Assembly (NCBI GenBank): GCA_944358385.1
Contig: CALVQW010000003.1
Span: forward strand, 62,001-126,000
DNA from: an uncultured Clostridia bacterium
GTDB taxonomy: Bacteria > Bacillota > Clostridia > Christensenellales > CAG-917
Length of the DNA: 64,000 nt
Reading direction: 5' to 3'
The notes under the pieces were generated by a model, which was not told where the DNA came from, ran no database searches, and was given only the letters and a program-made list of their open reading frames with translations. Shown piece by piece: positions 46,195-55,800 of the stretch. The translations under genes and the position numbers were made by a program. Each line of letters opens with the position of its first letter. Position 1 is the stretch's first letter.

Positions 46195-47427
46195 CTAAAT
46201 CTCCACATTGTCAACATCGATTTCTCCCGACATAAGTTTCGGGAGAAGCGTATCTCTGACTTTGCACAACCAGATGTTTGCATCAATGTTAAGCGCAATA
46301 CTTCTATACATTGCCTCAACAGTTGCGCTAAATTCATTTAACATAGATATCTTTGATGGGAATAAGAACCGATAATCTGGCAATGCCCTTTTACTTAAAT
46401 GCAAAACTGTTGTTCCATTTACATATCCCAAACAATGTTCCTTGAATCTTTTGTCTTGAAGAATCGCCGCTATAATAAACTTAGACAACGATTTATTTTT
46501 TGGAACAACTTTAACTAAATCCATAGAAAATATTACATTTTCATATTCACACTTACTCATTAACAGTTCCGCATTTCCAATAACTTCTGCTTTTTGTGTT
46601 AAATCTGTATGCGCCACGAGAGTATCAAACAAATCTACATATTGACAGATTTTCAACTTAGATGAAGGTGCAATTTCCTTATACCCCTCCAATTTGAACC
46701 CTTTATTCCGGTCAAAATTTTTAATGGTTGCCATAGCGGTTGTTGATTGCCTAAGTTCAGAACTTGTGTACGAATAACCACCAACAAACTCCGCAATATC
46801 TGATAAGTTGATTAAAGACCAATCCGCTGGCACTACTCCCCCAAATGGCTCGAATTCTACAAACCAAGAATTGTAAAGCGCTTGCGCCTGCTCTTCCAAA
46901 TTCTTGTTGATTTGATTGTTTAATTCGATTTTATCGTCCAATGCGGACAATACTTTCGCTATCTTTTTTTGAGTTTCAAGGTCGGGTATCCTTAATACGA
47001 TTTTGCGAAATTCTGATTGCTTAATTCCTGTCACTGTTGTTCCAGTTTCTTTTGCTTTTAGAAGTGATTGACCATATGGCGATTGTAATAAGTACAACAA
47101 ATATCCATTATCCAATACATCTTTTTTTCCACGAATGGTAAGCAGTCTCTGCGCAACCGCTACACCATTTCTGTCCAAACGAGCAACCAATCCCATAGGT
47201 GCTTCCGTGGTTAATAACACATCTCCTTTTTGCGGGAAACCCCTAACCATAAATTTTTTGTATTCCGACTCGGATATAAAATAACATTCTGAATAATCAA
47301 TATGATTATTCTTTACCGATTTTGCACTAAGCGTAGGAATTCCATTAATGGATTTTTTCGGGGTCTTTCCTCTATAATCAATTATGGAATCCAAAACCGA
47401 TTCCATTGTGTATTCCCTAAATTTCAT
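46195..47427 (-). CDS. hsdS: Type I restriction enzyme, S subunit
   Basis: 410 residues from ATG 47427, overlapping the hsdM stop by 11 bases. Two target-recognition domains (about residues 1-160 and 200-380) are separated by the central coiled-coil helices (LETQKKIAKVLSALDDKIEL), and a second short coil closes the protein (RDTLLPKLMSGEI). HsdS sets which bipartite DNA site the enzyme methylates and cuts; the site cannot be predicted here. Confidence 0.92.
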   Translation of the reverse strand: MKFREYTMESVLDSIIDYRGKTPKKSINGIPTLSAKSVKNNHIDYSECYFISESEYKKFMVRGFPQKGDVLLTTEAPMGLVARLDRNGVAVAQRLLTIRGKKDVLDNGYLLYLLQSPYGQSLLKAKETGTTVTGIKQSEFRKIVLRIPDLETQKKIAKVLSALDDKIELNNQINKNLEEQAQALYNSWFVEFEPFGGVVPADWSLINLSDIAEFVGGYSYTSSELRQSTTAMATIKNFDRNKGFKLEGYKEIAPSSKLKICQYVDLFDTLVAHTDLTQKAEVIGNAELLMSKCEYENVIFSMDLVKVVPKNKSLSKFIIAAILQDKRFKEHCLGYVNGTTVLHLSKRALPDYRFLFPSKISMLNEFSATVEAMYRSIALNIDANIWLCKVRDTLLPKLMSGEIDVDNVEI

Positions 47428-48922
47428 ATCCGATTGCTCCCAAGTTTTTGCGGATGTCTTCTTCCAGTTCGTGCGATTTTGCAAACATTGCGGACAGTTC
47501 TCCCGTGAGCCGCGTCATCTTTGCGTCAAAGGGTTCGTCGTCGGCTTCCTGTTCCTCTATTCCTACATAACGCCCGGGGGTCAGAATGTAGTCCTGCTTT
47601 GCGATTTCGTCCGTGCCGACAACGGCGCAGAAACCTTTGACATCTTCCAGCGTGCCGTCGGCAAACGCTTTGTATGTGTCCGCTATTTTCTTGATGTCAT
47701 CATCGGTAAATTCGCGCAGTTTGCGCGTCACCATAGTACCCATTTTGCGCGCGTCGATGAAGAGCGTTTTGCCTTTCTGCGTTTTGTTTTTGGACAAAAA
47801 CCAGAGCGACACGGGGATTTGCGTTGTGTAGAACAGTTGCGGAGGCATCGCCACTATGCAGTCCACGAGGTCTGCGTTGACGATGTTTTTTCTGATTTCG
47901 CCTTCACCGCCCGACTGCGAGGACAGCGAGCCGTTGGCAAGCACCATACCTATTCTGCCGTTGGGCGCAAGGTGATAAATCATATGTTGCATCCACGCAA
48001 AGTTGGCGTTGCCCGCGGGAGGAATGCCGTATTTCCAGCGCACATCGTCCTGCAGTTTGTCCGCGCCCCAGTCCGAGAGGTTGAATGGCGGGTTTGCCAT
48101 AATGTAGTCCGCACGAAGCGTCGGGTGGCAATCGTTGAAGAATGTGTCGGCGTTGTACTGTCCGAGGTCCGCGTCAATGCCGCGGATTGCAAGGTTCATT
48201 TGCGCCATTTTCCAGGTGGTCGGGTTGGAGTCCTGTCCGTAAACGGAAATGTCGTTTATGTTGCCGCTGTGGCTTTCGACAAACTTTGCCGATTGCACGA
48301 ACATACCGCCGCTGCCACAGCAGGGGTCGTACACTCTGCCGTGGAAAGGTTGCAACACTTCAACCAGCGTACGCACGACGCAGGACGGCGTATAAAACTC
48401 CCCTGCCAGTTTGCCTTCCTGTTCGGCAAATTTGGAGAGGCAGTATTCGTAGGTTCGGCCGAGAATGTCTTTCTCGTCGCCGTGCTCGTGCATTTTTATG
48501 TTGGTGAACAAATCGACGACGTCTCCGAGCCTTCTCTTGTCCAGTTCGGGACGCGCAAAGTTTTTGGGCAAAATGTCTTTCAGGCGTTTGTTGTTCTTCT
48601 CGATGCTGCGCATCGCATTGTCAATCGCAACGCCGATTTCGGGCGTATGTGCCGCCGCCGCAATGTCTTTCCACCTTGCGCCCTGCGGCACGAAGAAAAT
48701 GCCTTCGGAAGTGTACTCGTCGATGTCTTCCTCAAAGCCTTCCCCTTCTGCCTTCAATTCCTCGTATTTCTGCTCGAAACGGTCGGAAATATATTTCAAG
48801 AATATCAGCCCAAGCACAACGCTTTTGTACTCCGAGGCGTCTATGTTGCCACGCAGCACACAAGCCGCCTCCCAAATCTCTTTTTCAAAACCGATATTCG
48901 CCGTCGTCTTTTCGTTCGCCAT
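47417..48922 (-). CDS. hsdM: Type I restriction enzyme, M subunit
   Basis: 501 residues. The N-terminal helical domain is followed by the N6-adenine methyltransferase core: motif I DPCCGSGGMFVQSA and motif IV NPPFNLSDW. The signature GEFYTPSCVVRTLVE in front of motif I is typical of HsdM. It modifies the recognised adenines and forms the complex with HsdS and HsdR. The start ATG 48922 is preceded by AAGGAG. It is the first of the five-gene operon; a small Xre gene lies just upstream. Confidence 0.94.
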   Translation of the reverse strand: MANEKTTANIGFEKEIWEAACVLRGNIDASEYKSVVLGLIFLKYISDRFEQKYEELKAEGEGFEEDIDEYTSEGIFFVPQGARWKDIAAAAHTPEIGVAIDNAMRSIEKNNKRLKDILPKNFARPELDKRRLGDVVDLFTNIKMHEHGDEKDILGRTYEYCLSKFAEQEGKLAGEFYTPSCVVRTLVEVLQPFHGRVYDPCCGSGGMFVQSAKFVESHSGNINDISVYGQDSNPTTWKMAQMNLAIRGIDADLGQYNADTFFNDCHPTLRADYIMANPPFNLSDWGADKLQDDVRWKYGIPPAGNANFAWMQHMIYHLAPNGRIGMVLANGSLSSQSGGEGEIRKNIVNADLVDCIVAMPPQLFYTTQIPVSLWFLSKNKTQKGKTLFIDARKMGTMVTRKLREFTDDDIKKIADTYKAFADGTLEDVKGFCAVVGTDEIAKQDYILTPGRYVGIEEQEADDEPFDAKMTRLTGELSAMFAKSHELEEDIRKNLGAIGYEI

Positions 48923-49037
48923 TCTCTTTCTCCTTAGTTTTAGGACTCTTTTGTTTCGTCACTCTATGATCACTCGTCGCAACAAGGTTTCCGCCGACTG
49001 CATGCAGCCGATTTCGTTCACCAAGCGGCAGACAAGT

Positions 49038-49247
49038 TCAATCCTCTGTTTTTGTCACATCCATAATATCGCCCACATTGCATTCCAACACATCACATAT
49101 GCGAAGCATTATGTCCATTGACACAACCTCGTTTTTGCTCATCTTTGCCAGTGTCGAAGTGGACATATCCGTTTTTATACGCAAATCCGTTTTGGTCATG
49201 CCTTTATCGATAAGCAACTTCCATAGTTTGTTGTAACTGACTGCCAT
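49038..49247 (-). CDS. Small Xre/YozG-like HTH regulator
   Basis: 69 residues from ATG 49247 with CAGG 8-9 bases upstream. The helix-turn-helix is MTKTDLRIKTDMSTSTLAKM followed by LRICDVLECNVGDIMD, typical of YozG-type one-domain regulators. It is co-directional with and upstream of hsdM (about 115 bases) and may control the restriction operon, as C proteins do. Confidence 0.85.
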   Translation of the reverse strand: MAVSYNKLWKLLIDKGMTKTDLRIKTDMSTSTLAKMSKNEVVSMDIMLRICDVLECNVGDIMDVTKTED

Positions 49248-49583
49248 ATCAAAACCTGCTGTAAAATAACTATTCACTTAATTATATCATATCTATAGAG
49301 AAAAACAAGCCCCAACATTCGCCATTTCAAACAAAAAATTCGACTTCACACAACTTAAACAATGCAAAAATTCTTCCTCTTTGGGAGTATTCAACAAATT
49401 TGACGATGGGACGTGTGCTTGTCTTTGTACAAGTGGCGTCGCTGCGCTCCGCCAGGACAAGCACACGCCCGCACGCCGACCACCGCCGGAAAGGGGCGGA
49501 CGGAAGCGGCGTTGCCCGCTGAACCGCTCGGGCAAGCGTCCGCTTTCACCGTCTCGCTCCCCTTTCCTGTTCGGTTTTGTCGG
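49248..49583. other. Gene-free GC-rich patch with an inverted repeat next to a Rep remnant
   Basis: No supported gene. CGTGTGCTTGTC (49412-49423) pairs with GACAAGCACACG (49456-49467) around an inner TGGCG/CGCCA stem. Base composition is GC-rich compared with the surrounding island. The position beside a replication-protein remnant suggests an old replication origin or terminator; this is inference. Confidence 0.45.
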
Positions 49584-50210
49584 TCAGTTGCAACGGCGCA
49601 TCTGCTCGATCACTTCCATGCTCGCCTGTCCCACATAACATCCTTCGTCCCAACACCCGAAATCATCGAAGAGCAACAGCTTTCTGTCGTCCACTCCGAC
49701 TCGACACACAACATCGTCTTCCATAATGTCGGATATGAAAAACTGCGACAATCCCTTGGAATACACTACCTTTTCGCCCGTCTTTTCTATGTATTTCAGA
49801 ATGTAGGCGAGCGCCTCGGCTTTACGGGATTGCTCGTCGATTGGTTCGAAATCCGACCTGCCGAAGCGTTTGTTGAAATAAGTGTTCTGCAAAGTCACCT
49901 GTCTTTGACGAGTGCCGAAACTGTAATCGTTCACCTCAACAAGTTCTCCAGGCATTGTGCCGTCGGGGATATGGAAGACCCCATGGAAATGCAATCGGTT
50001 TTTCTCTGGCGACCGCTCCCATACACCTATGTAACGCCATTTTTTGCGCGAGCCGAACAGACTCAGACAATTCGTGAGTTTTTTGCGGAAAGCGATCTCG
50101 TCGTGGAGTTTGTCGTCGTAGGTAAAGGTCTTAAATTGAGCCGAATTGCCGACACGTTGACCGATACCTTCCAAAGCAAGCGGACTTCCACGTTCGGGGT
50201 GTCTCGTCAT
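49584..50210 (-). pseudogene. Rolling-circle Rep-like protein, N-terminally truncated
   Basis: 208 residues. A HUH-type motif is visible (NRLHFHGVFHIPDG, with His-x-His), and KAEALAYILKYIEKTG holds the expected Tyr/Lys helix. The first recognisable motif, FKTFTYDDKLHDEI, lies only 26 residues from the start, and the preceding residues look unrelated to Rep. The frame begins 12 bases after the stop of the sugar dehydrogenase gene, so the N-terminal part was probably lost when that operon joined. It is likely the remnant of a plasmid or ssDNA element. Confidence 0.6.
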
Positions 50211-50221
50211 CGCTCAATTTT

Positions 50222-50998
50222 TCATTGCTTAACTTCCTGTCCGACACTCCTGTATATACTGTTTTTCAACATTACCGCATTCATCAAGGTAGCATCAACG
50301 CCACATTTTTCAGCCTGCGCTACCAGTGCCGCCACATCTTTGGGCAAACAGTTTCCTCCGTATCCGCGGTTATCTTCATAGACGAAAGTGTGACTGCTGC
50401 CGATACGCGGATCGGCTACCCACATTTCTCGCACAACATTGTAATTGGCTCCAAGGGCGCACGCGATGTCAAACATCTCGTTGCAAAATGTCACCTTTGC
50501 AGCTAAAAAAGCATTCTCCATATATTTGGCGAACTCGGCATCTTTCGCAGTTCCTTGATAAATACTGACATTGGAATTCACAACTGTTTTGTAGGTCTTT
50601 ATTGCCAAATCTATTCCCCGCTGCGAGCCACCGAATGTCAGCCAATTTCTCTTGGTCAAATCAGCGAAAGGATGCGCCACCGTCTCACCGAAGTATTCAG
50701 GCTGAAAAACTATTTCCTTGTCATATTTTTCCCTCATTTTGTCCGTAAAACCGACGGGCACGGTAGAACGAATGATTATCAGCGGAACATTTAACCAACT
50801 CAACACCTCTTCCACCGCACTCGTATCACATTCACCGTTACTTTTCGGAGGCGTCGGAACACAAATAAAGACGGTATCGCACAAATTCAGTTCCTCCTGT
50901 GCGCCCATATCCAAAAATTTATCGTAAACTTCGGCGTCCTTAAACAGTTCAAACATTGCTTTGCCAACGTGTCCGTAGCCCACTATTCCTATTTTCAT
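50222..50998 (-). CDS. Short UDP-glucose/GDP-mannose 6-dehydrogenase
   Basis: 258 residues from ATG 50998 (GGGAG upstream). The NAD motif GYGHVG (7-12) and the catalytic Cys217 in GYGGNCLPKD are intact, with FQPEYFGETVAHPF between. Family members are usually 390-450 residues; the C-terminal UDP-sugar-binding domain is absent. It should oxidise a nucleotide sugar to a uronic acid, or use another substrate. It is last in the operon, 17 bases after the double-HEPN gene. Confidence 0.8.
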   Translation of the reverse strand: MKIGIVGYGHVGKAMFELFKDAEVYDKFLDMGAQEELNLCDTVFICVPTPPKSNGECDTSAVEEVLSWLNVPLIIIRSTVPVGFTDKMREKYDKEIVFQPEYFGETVAHPFADLTKRNWLTFGGSQRGIDLAIKTYKTVVNSNVSIYQGTAKDAEFAKYMENAFLAAKVTFCNEMFDIACALGANYNVVREMWVADPRIGSSHTFVYEDNRGYGGNCLPKDVAALVAQAEKCGVDATLMNAVMLKNSIYRSVGQEVKQ

Positions 50999-51015
50999 CT
51001 TTCTATTCTCCCTCG

Positions 51016-52893
51016 TCATTTGACCTCAAATCTTTTATGTATAACTGCGCCTTGCTCGTCCTCGCCTTTCCAGACGATTTTCTGCCCTTCAAGTTGCGGT
51101 TTTATTTCCGTCCAATCTGTGTGCGGCGTTTCAAAAAACTTAATACCGTTCAATGCGTTGCCCCTGAATTTTAATTTTCCCCTGATTTCAATAAGCGTCA
51201 GTCTGGAAAATATAAATTCTTCCTGTTTATCCGAATATCGACTCAGCTTAAACCGAAAACTATCAGCCATTTTTCGACAAATCTCATTTTCGTCGGCAAT
51301 ACTCACCGAGGAATTTTGCACCGTTCTCAAACTTTTGTCAATTCTCGCAATCAGTGTGCTTATATCATCGCTTGCGGACCAAAATAATGCTGCGGACGCT
51401 TCCACAACTCGCTTATATTTCACGCCCACAATCCCATTAAACAATATAATTTGAAGCCCTTTTTTCACTACATCCGCAATTTCAGAATGACGCTCCATCA
51501 AAAATTCAATCAATTCTTCAATTACGGCAATCATGAATTCAAGAGAACAGTAATACTGTTTTCCGGACTGCGAAAAAGCAAAATTATTGATTATTCCGTA
51601 ATGGGCGCAGAAATTTCTCAATGCGACTGTCTTTTCAAACAGCTCTCCCGATACTCCGACGTTTTTCAACACCGTTGAAAAGCGCAGATAATTGCCGTCT
51701 TTCAATTTTAGAGAATGATAAACTTCCTCTTCCAGTCTTTGCACCATCTGCAACAATCCGCCGCTCACCGTGTCGTTGATAGTGCGCATATCGGCATTTT
51801 TGTTGCCGCTACACAGCATTAGCAAATCCTTATCCCGATAGAACTTAGGCTGGTTCAACTTGTCGAAATTTACAAAATTCACATCGGTTAATTCGTCTAT
51901 CTTGTGAATTTTGTTGTGCGCAAAATACGCTATTGCCATAAAAGACGGAACACGGCTGTTTAACTTAAGAAACAATTCCTCGTCTTCTATTTCCAAGCGA
52001 TATTCCGAGTCATAATAACGCCCCATATTGCTCCCCGCGCTTATGGTCAAAGTGCTCCCGCCGCAATGTTTCTCCAATTTCCCTGCAATCCCATATGCTG
52101 GCGCATCCGTTTGCTTGCGCAAATCCAGACTGAATTTTATGACACCCGAATCTTCTCCTTCCAGCGCAAGTTGAGAAAACAGCTTGCCCGCCACACTTTC
52201 CAACAAACCGTCCCCCTTATCGCCTGACGAAATCGGCAGATCATAATCGCACTTGAACACCGCCTGCAATTCTTCGGAAAGTTTCTCGCATTTCTTGTCC
52301 CAGCTGTCGGACTTATAATCAGAATTCAGCGCATCTTCCAAATATCTTCTCAAGGCCTTCAGAAGAGACTTGCAATTTTCCTTTCTCATGACTGAAAGCA
52401 TAATTATCAACATACCCGCAACGGTAATTACGCCATCTTTGGTATATTGCACTCCCCCGCCAAGAGCCGGAAAAACATCAAAAAATCCGACAGGCACACT
52501 AAATTTCTTTTTCAGATCTTCGAATAAAACGGCATGAATGTTTATGTTACGCAGTTGCGATAGCAGAAATAAATAAAACTCCAGCCCGCTATTTATCCGT
52601 CCACCGTAGGCTTCGCCATGTGAATATTCGACATTTGCAAAATGGTCATAAACAAACGGAAATTGTTTTGCGAACAATGCCCTGTCTGCAAATTGGTACA
52701 ACTTGCAGATATCTGCATAATAAACCGAGCGGAACATCCTTTCGAGAACAAGAAATTCACGAGCGCATGCTCCCTTAAGCTCCCTGCGCTCATTGGGTTT
52801 GATATATCCGTTTGTAATCCCGTATATTTCGTCCAAACCCGCATTCAGAAGATATGACGAACCCGCTTTATACCCCGCTCTCTTGTCTCCCAT
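51016..52893 (-). CDS. Unknown protein with two HEPN-like RN-x3-H motifs
   Basis: 625 residues from ATG 52893, chosen because GGAGG precedes it; the start lies 26 bases inside the upstream gene. No family was recognised. Two helical regions carry the RxxxxH pattern of HEPN ribonucleases, each with Asn second: RNINIH at 115-120 (in FYLFLLSQLRNINIHAVLF) and RNFCAH at 426-431 (in ELFEKTVALRNFCAHYG). Two such sites about 310 residues apart recall the layout of two-HEPN RNases such as Cas13 and its relatives, but size, spacing and a 195-residue C-terminal region differ. The last part is rich in strands and Lys (EIRGKLKFRGNALNGIKFFE). The third gene of an operon with sugar-modifying enzymes. RNase activity is inference. 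Confidence 0.6.
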   Translation of the reverse strand: MGDKRAGYKAGSSYLLNAGLDEIYGITNGYIKPNERRELKGACAREFLVLERMFRSVYYADICKLYQFADRALFAKQFPFVYDHFANVEYSHGEAYGGRINSGLEFYLFLLSQLRNINIHAVLFEDLKKKFSVPVGFFDVFPALGGGVQYTKDGVITVAGMLIIMLSVMRKENCKSLLKALRRYLEDALNSDYKSDSWDKKCEKLSEELQAVFKCDYDLPISSGDKGDGLLESVAGKLFSQLALEGEDSGVIKFSLDLRKQTDAPAYGIAGKLEKHCGGSTLTISAGSNMGRYYDSEYRLEIEDEELFLKLNSRVPSFMAIAYFAHNKIHKIDELTDVNFVNFDKLNQPKFYRDKDLLMLCSGNKNADMRTINDTVSGGLLQMVQRLEEEVYHSLKLKDGNYLRFSTVLKNVGVSGELFEKTVALRNFCAHYGIINNFAFSQSGKQYYCSLEFMIAVIEELIEFLMERHSEIADVVKKGLQIILFNGIVGVKYKRVVEASAALFWSASDDISTLIARIDKSLRTVQNSSVSIADENEICRKMADSFRFKLSRYSDKQEEFIFSRLTLIEIRGKLKFRGNALNGIKFFETPHTDWTEIKPQLEGQKIVWKGEDEQGAVIHKRFEVK

Positions 52894-55800
52894 AATATTT
52901 CCTCCTCGCGTTATCAAGCAAAACCGATTTTGTTGCGGCTTTGTTTTCATCGCTGTATCGCCCCGTTCGTTCCACATTATCGAAACTGGGCTCAAAATAA
53001 TACAGTGTGTCGCAAATAAACTCACACTTCCTAGCCTTGCTTATCATTGGCAGCATCACTGCGAAGTCTTCGTCTACCGTGACATACTCGCCGTCGATTT
53101 TCAAATCGGCATCTATGTCTATGGCATCAAAAAGCCATCTGCGGAAACACTTCGGGTGCACCCAAATATTGTCACCGTTGCGTTCCCATACGCGCTCAAA
53201 CGATTTTATGCTGTATTTTTTCAACGGTTTATCATACCGAACGCAATTACCGCAGGTCAAATCAGCCCCATGCTCAAACCTGCTTACAATTACACCTATC
53301 GCATCATCGTTAACAAGAAAATCGTCGTTGTCGACATTTATTACTATTGCGTTTTTATTCGTTATGACATTCTGCATTGCCACAACAAAATTCTCGAGAG
53401 CTCCGATGCTTGTATCGTTAAACAGCGCTATTGTTCTTTCTTTGAAGAAAGAATCGTTGCGCAACATAAACTTTGCATATTCTCTGCTTTCGTTTTCGGA
53501 CGCGTCGTCCACATAAACGATTGAGAACCTGTCGTAGCTCTGCCTTTTAAGACTGTCGAATAACCTTTTTAGCTTTGTAGCAGGTGTATTGCGACCCCTT
53601 ATGAAAATTACCACTTCTGCCTCGGTGTGAGGGAGCCACTCGTTTACATCATCCACAACATTTACTGCTTCATATTGCCTTTCGGGCAAAACACCGCGCC
53701 CTACCATATCCCGAACTCTCGCAATGAAGTTGCTGCGACTTTTGATTTTGTTTTCGGGATGCACAAACCAAAAATCGCCTCCTTGCATTCTGACGCTTTC
53801 TCCTCGTGGTAAAACGGAGTCGACTCCTCTGTGCCAAGCTAAAACAAACCTCCCTTTATCGACACGGTTAGGGAGAGGAAGAAAATCTTTCAATTTGTAA
53901 AGGTTCAGAAAACAGCAGCGCACCTCACACCTGCACCCCAAACGCTCGGGCTCGCGCCGCTTTTGAGCTATACTCGGAGCAACAGTAACCGCACCGTCGA
54001 CAGTCATTTTGTATGCTGACAAAAAATCCGCCTGACTTCCGACATGAAAAACTATATCGCTGTCTGTTTGAAAAACATACGGCGTTTTTACATTGTCAAA
54101 TGCGTACAGAGTGGCAAAAAGACCCTGCCCATTTTCCGAATGTCCGTCATCGCATTCCTTTGCAAAATATTTCTCATAAACACATTTAATTTGACCATCA
54201 TTTTCCGATGCGGAAATTATCCTGTCGATCAAACCGTTGTCCTTTGCTCTCTCCAATTCCCGCAACAAAATATGCTCGTCGTCCTCAGCGTATTTTCTCG
54301 CTCTCTCGTCTGTACTCGTCAGATCCACGACAACGATTTTCTCAAAAAACCTGATGCCATTCGACAATTCCGTGACTATATGGCGCACATTATCGTAAAT
54401 GCAGTCGTACTCCATCGGACAGGCCTTGATCAGCAGAGTCAAATTGTCAGCCACAAACGGCTCGGCAATCTTGGTACACTCAAATATGAGAAACTCCGAC
54501 GCCTCCGTAAGGTTATCCGTATCGACGCCGTCGCTCTCAAAAACATTATCAATCGTCAGGCCGTTTTCGCGCAAAAGCAGTTCATAAAATTCGATTGGAC
54601 GATGAAATTCTTCGCGTTCTGCGGACGACAAGACCAGGCGTTTGACAAACCTTTGAGACTGTCCGTACTTTCCCTCGATTCCTCCCTGTCTTAAAAGCGT
54701 GTTTTTTACGCCGTTGAAAAAAGGATTACAAATACTGATAACAGCTTTGCCGCCGTTCTTTAATGCCTTAACGATGTCAGAAACCACCATGCGGGCAGAT
54801 GCGTCATCAATGCAGCACAGAACAAGGTTGCAGATTACTGCGTCAAAAGAGCTTTTCGCTATTTCGTTTCGCGTTTTCAATATCTTAACGGTCTTGTTCG
54901 CCCTGTCATTAAGGATATCCAGATCAATATCGTACACGCTTACATCGCATTTATCGGAAAGTCTATTGGCGATTTTGCATTTGCCGGCGCCGTAATCCAG
55001 CACGGGCTCGGGTTGTGAGTTATGCAGTATATCAAGTATAATATCGTCATGCAACGATTCTTTCGAGTATGACCCCACCGCTTTCATAAGATTTTCGTAT
55101 CCGCTGTTCAACGCATCGGTCAATCCGTCGTAGTCCATGCAAACCAACTGCGTAAATTGCTGCTCATCGAGGAAATAATAGCGCAGCATCTGGTATGCTC
55201 TTTTTACACTTTTAGCAAATGCATCGGCAGAAAAAGAAAGTAGCGACCTACCGTAATCAATCAGCTTTATTCCATTTTCCGTTAAAATAAAATTTTCTTT
55301 TTTGAAATTTTCGAAAACTATGCCGTTTTCTTTGGCAAATCTCAGCAAATTTATTATTTCACGGCTGTGCCCGCCGTGATAAGTTTCACTTTGTTCAAAC
55401 TTGTATTTGAGCACGGTGTATCCGCACACATTTAAAACATCTACTGCATACATCTGTGGGCATTGTCCTAAAAGTTGCCCTTTTTCGCACAAAAATTCAA
55501 GGTTGTCGGGAGTATTGAAAAATATTTTATACACGTTGAGAGTATCCGTAAATACGATGCCTTCCGCTCCGCTCCCTATCATTTTCACATCTTCTCTCAA
55601 TCCCAATTGCGAAACTAACAAATCCTTGAATTTGTCCCGCATGCTTATACAAGCACGGCGATTCAACCTTTTTTCCATAACGGCGTGCGCCGCCATAGCG
55701 CAATATACATCGCCGTACACAAGCGCAATCCTGATAAAATCGTTAATTGCCGTGTCTGCGAACAAATTTGCATATTTACCGTCTCCCGTTATTGACAACA

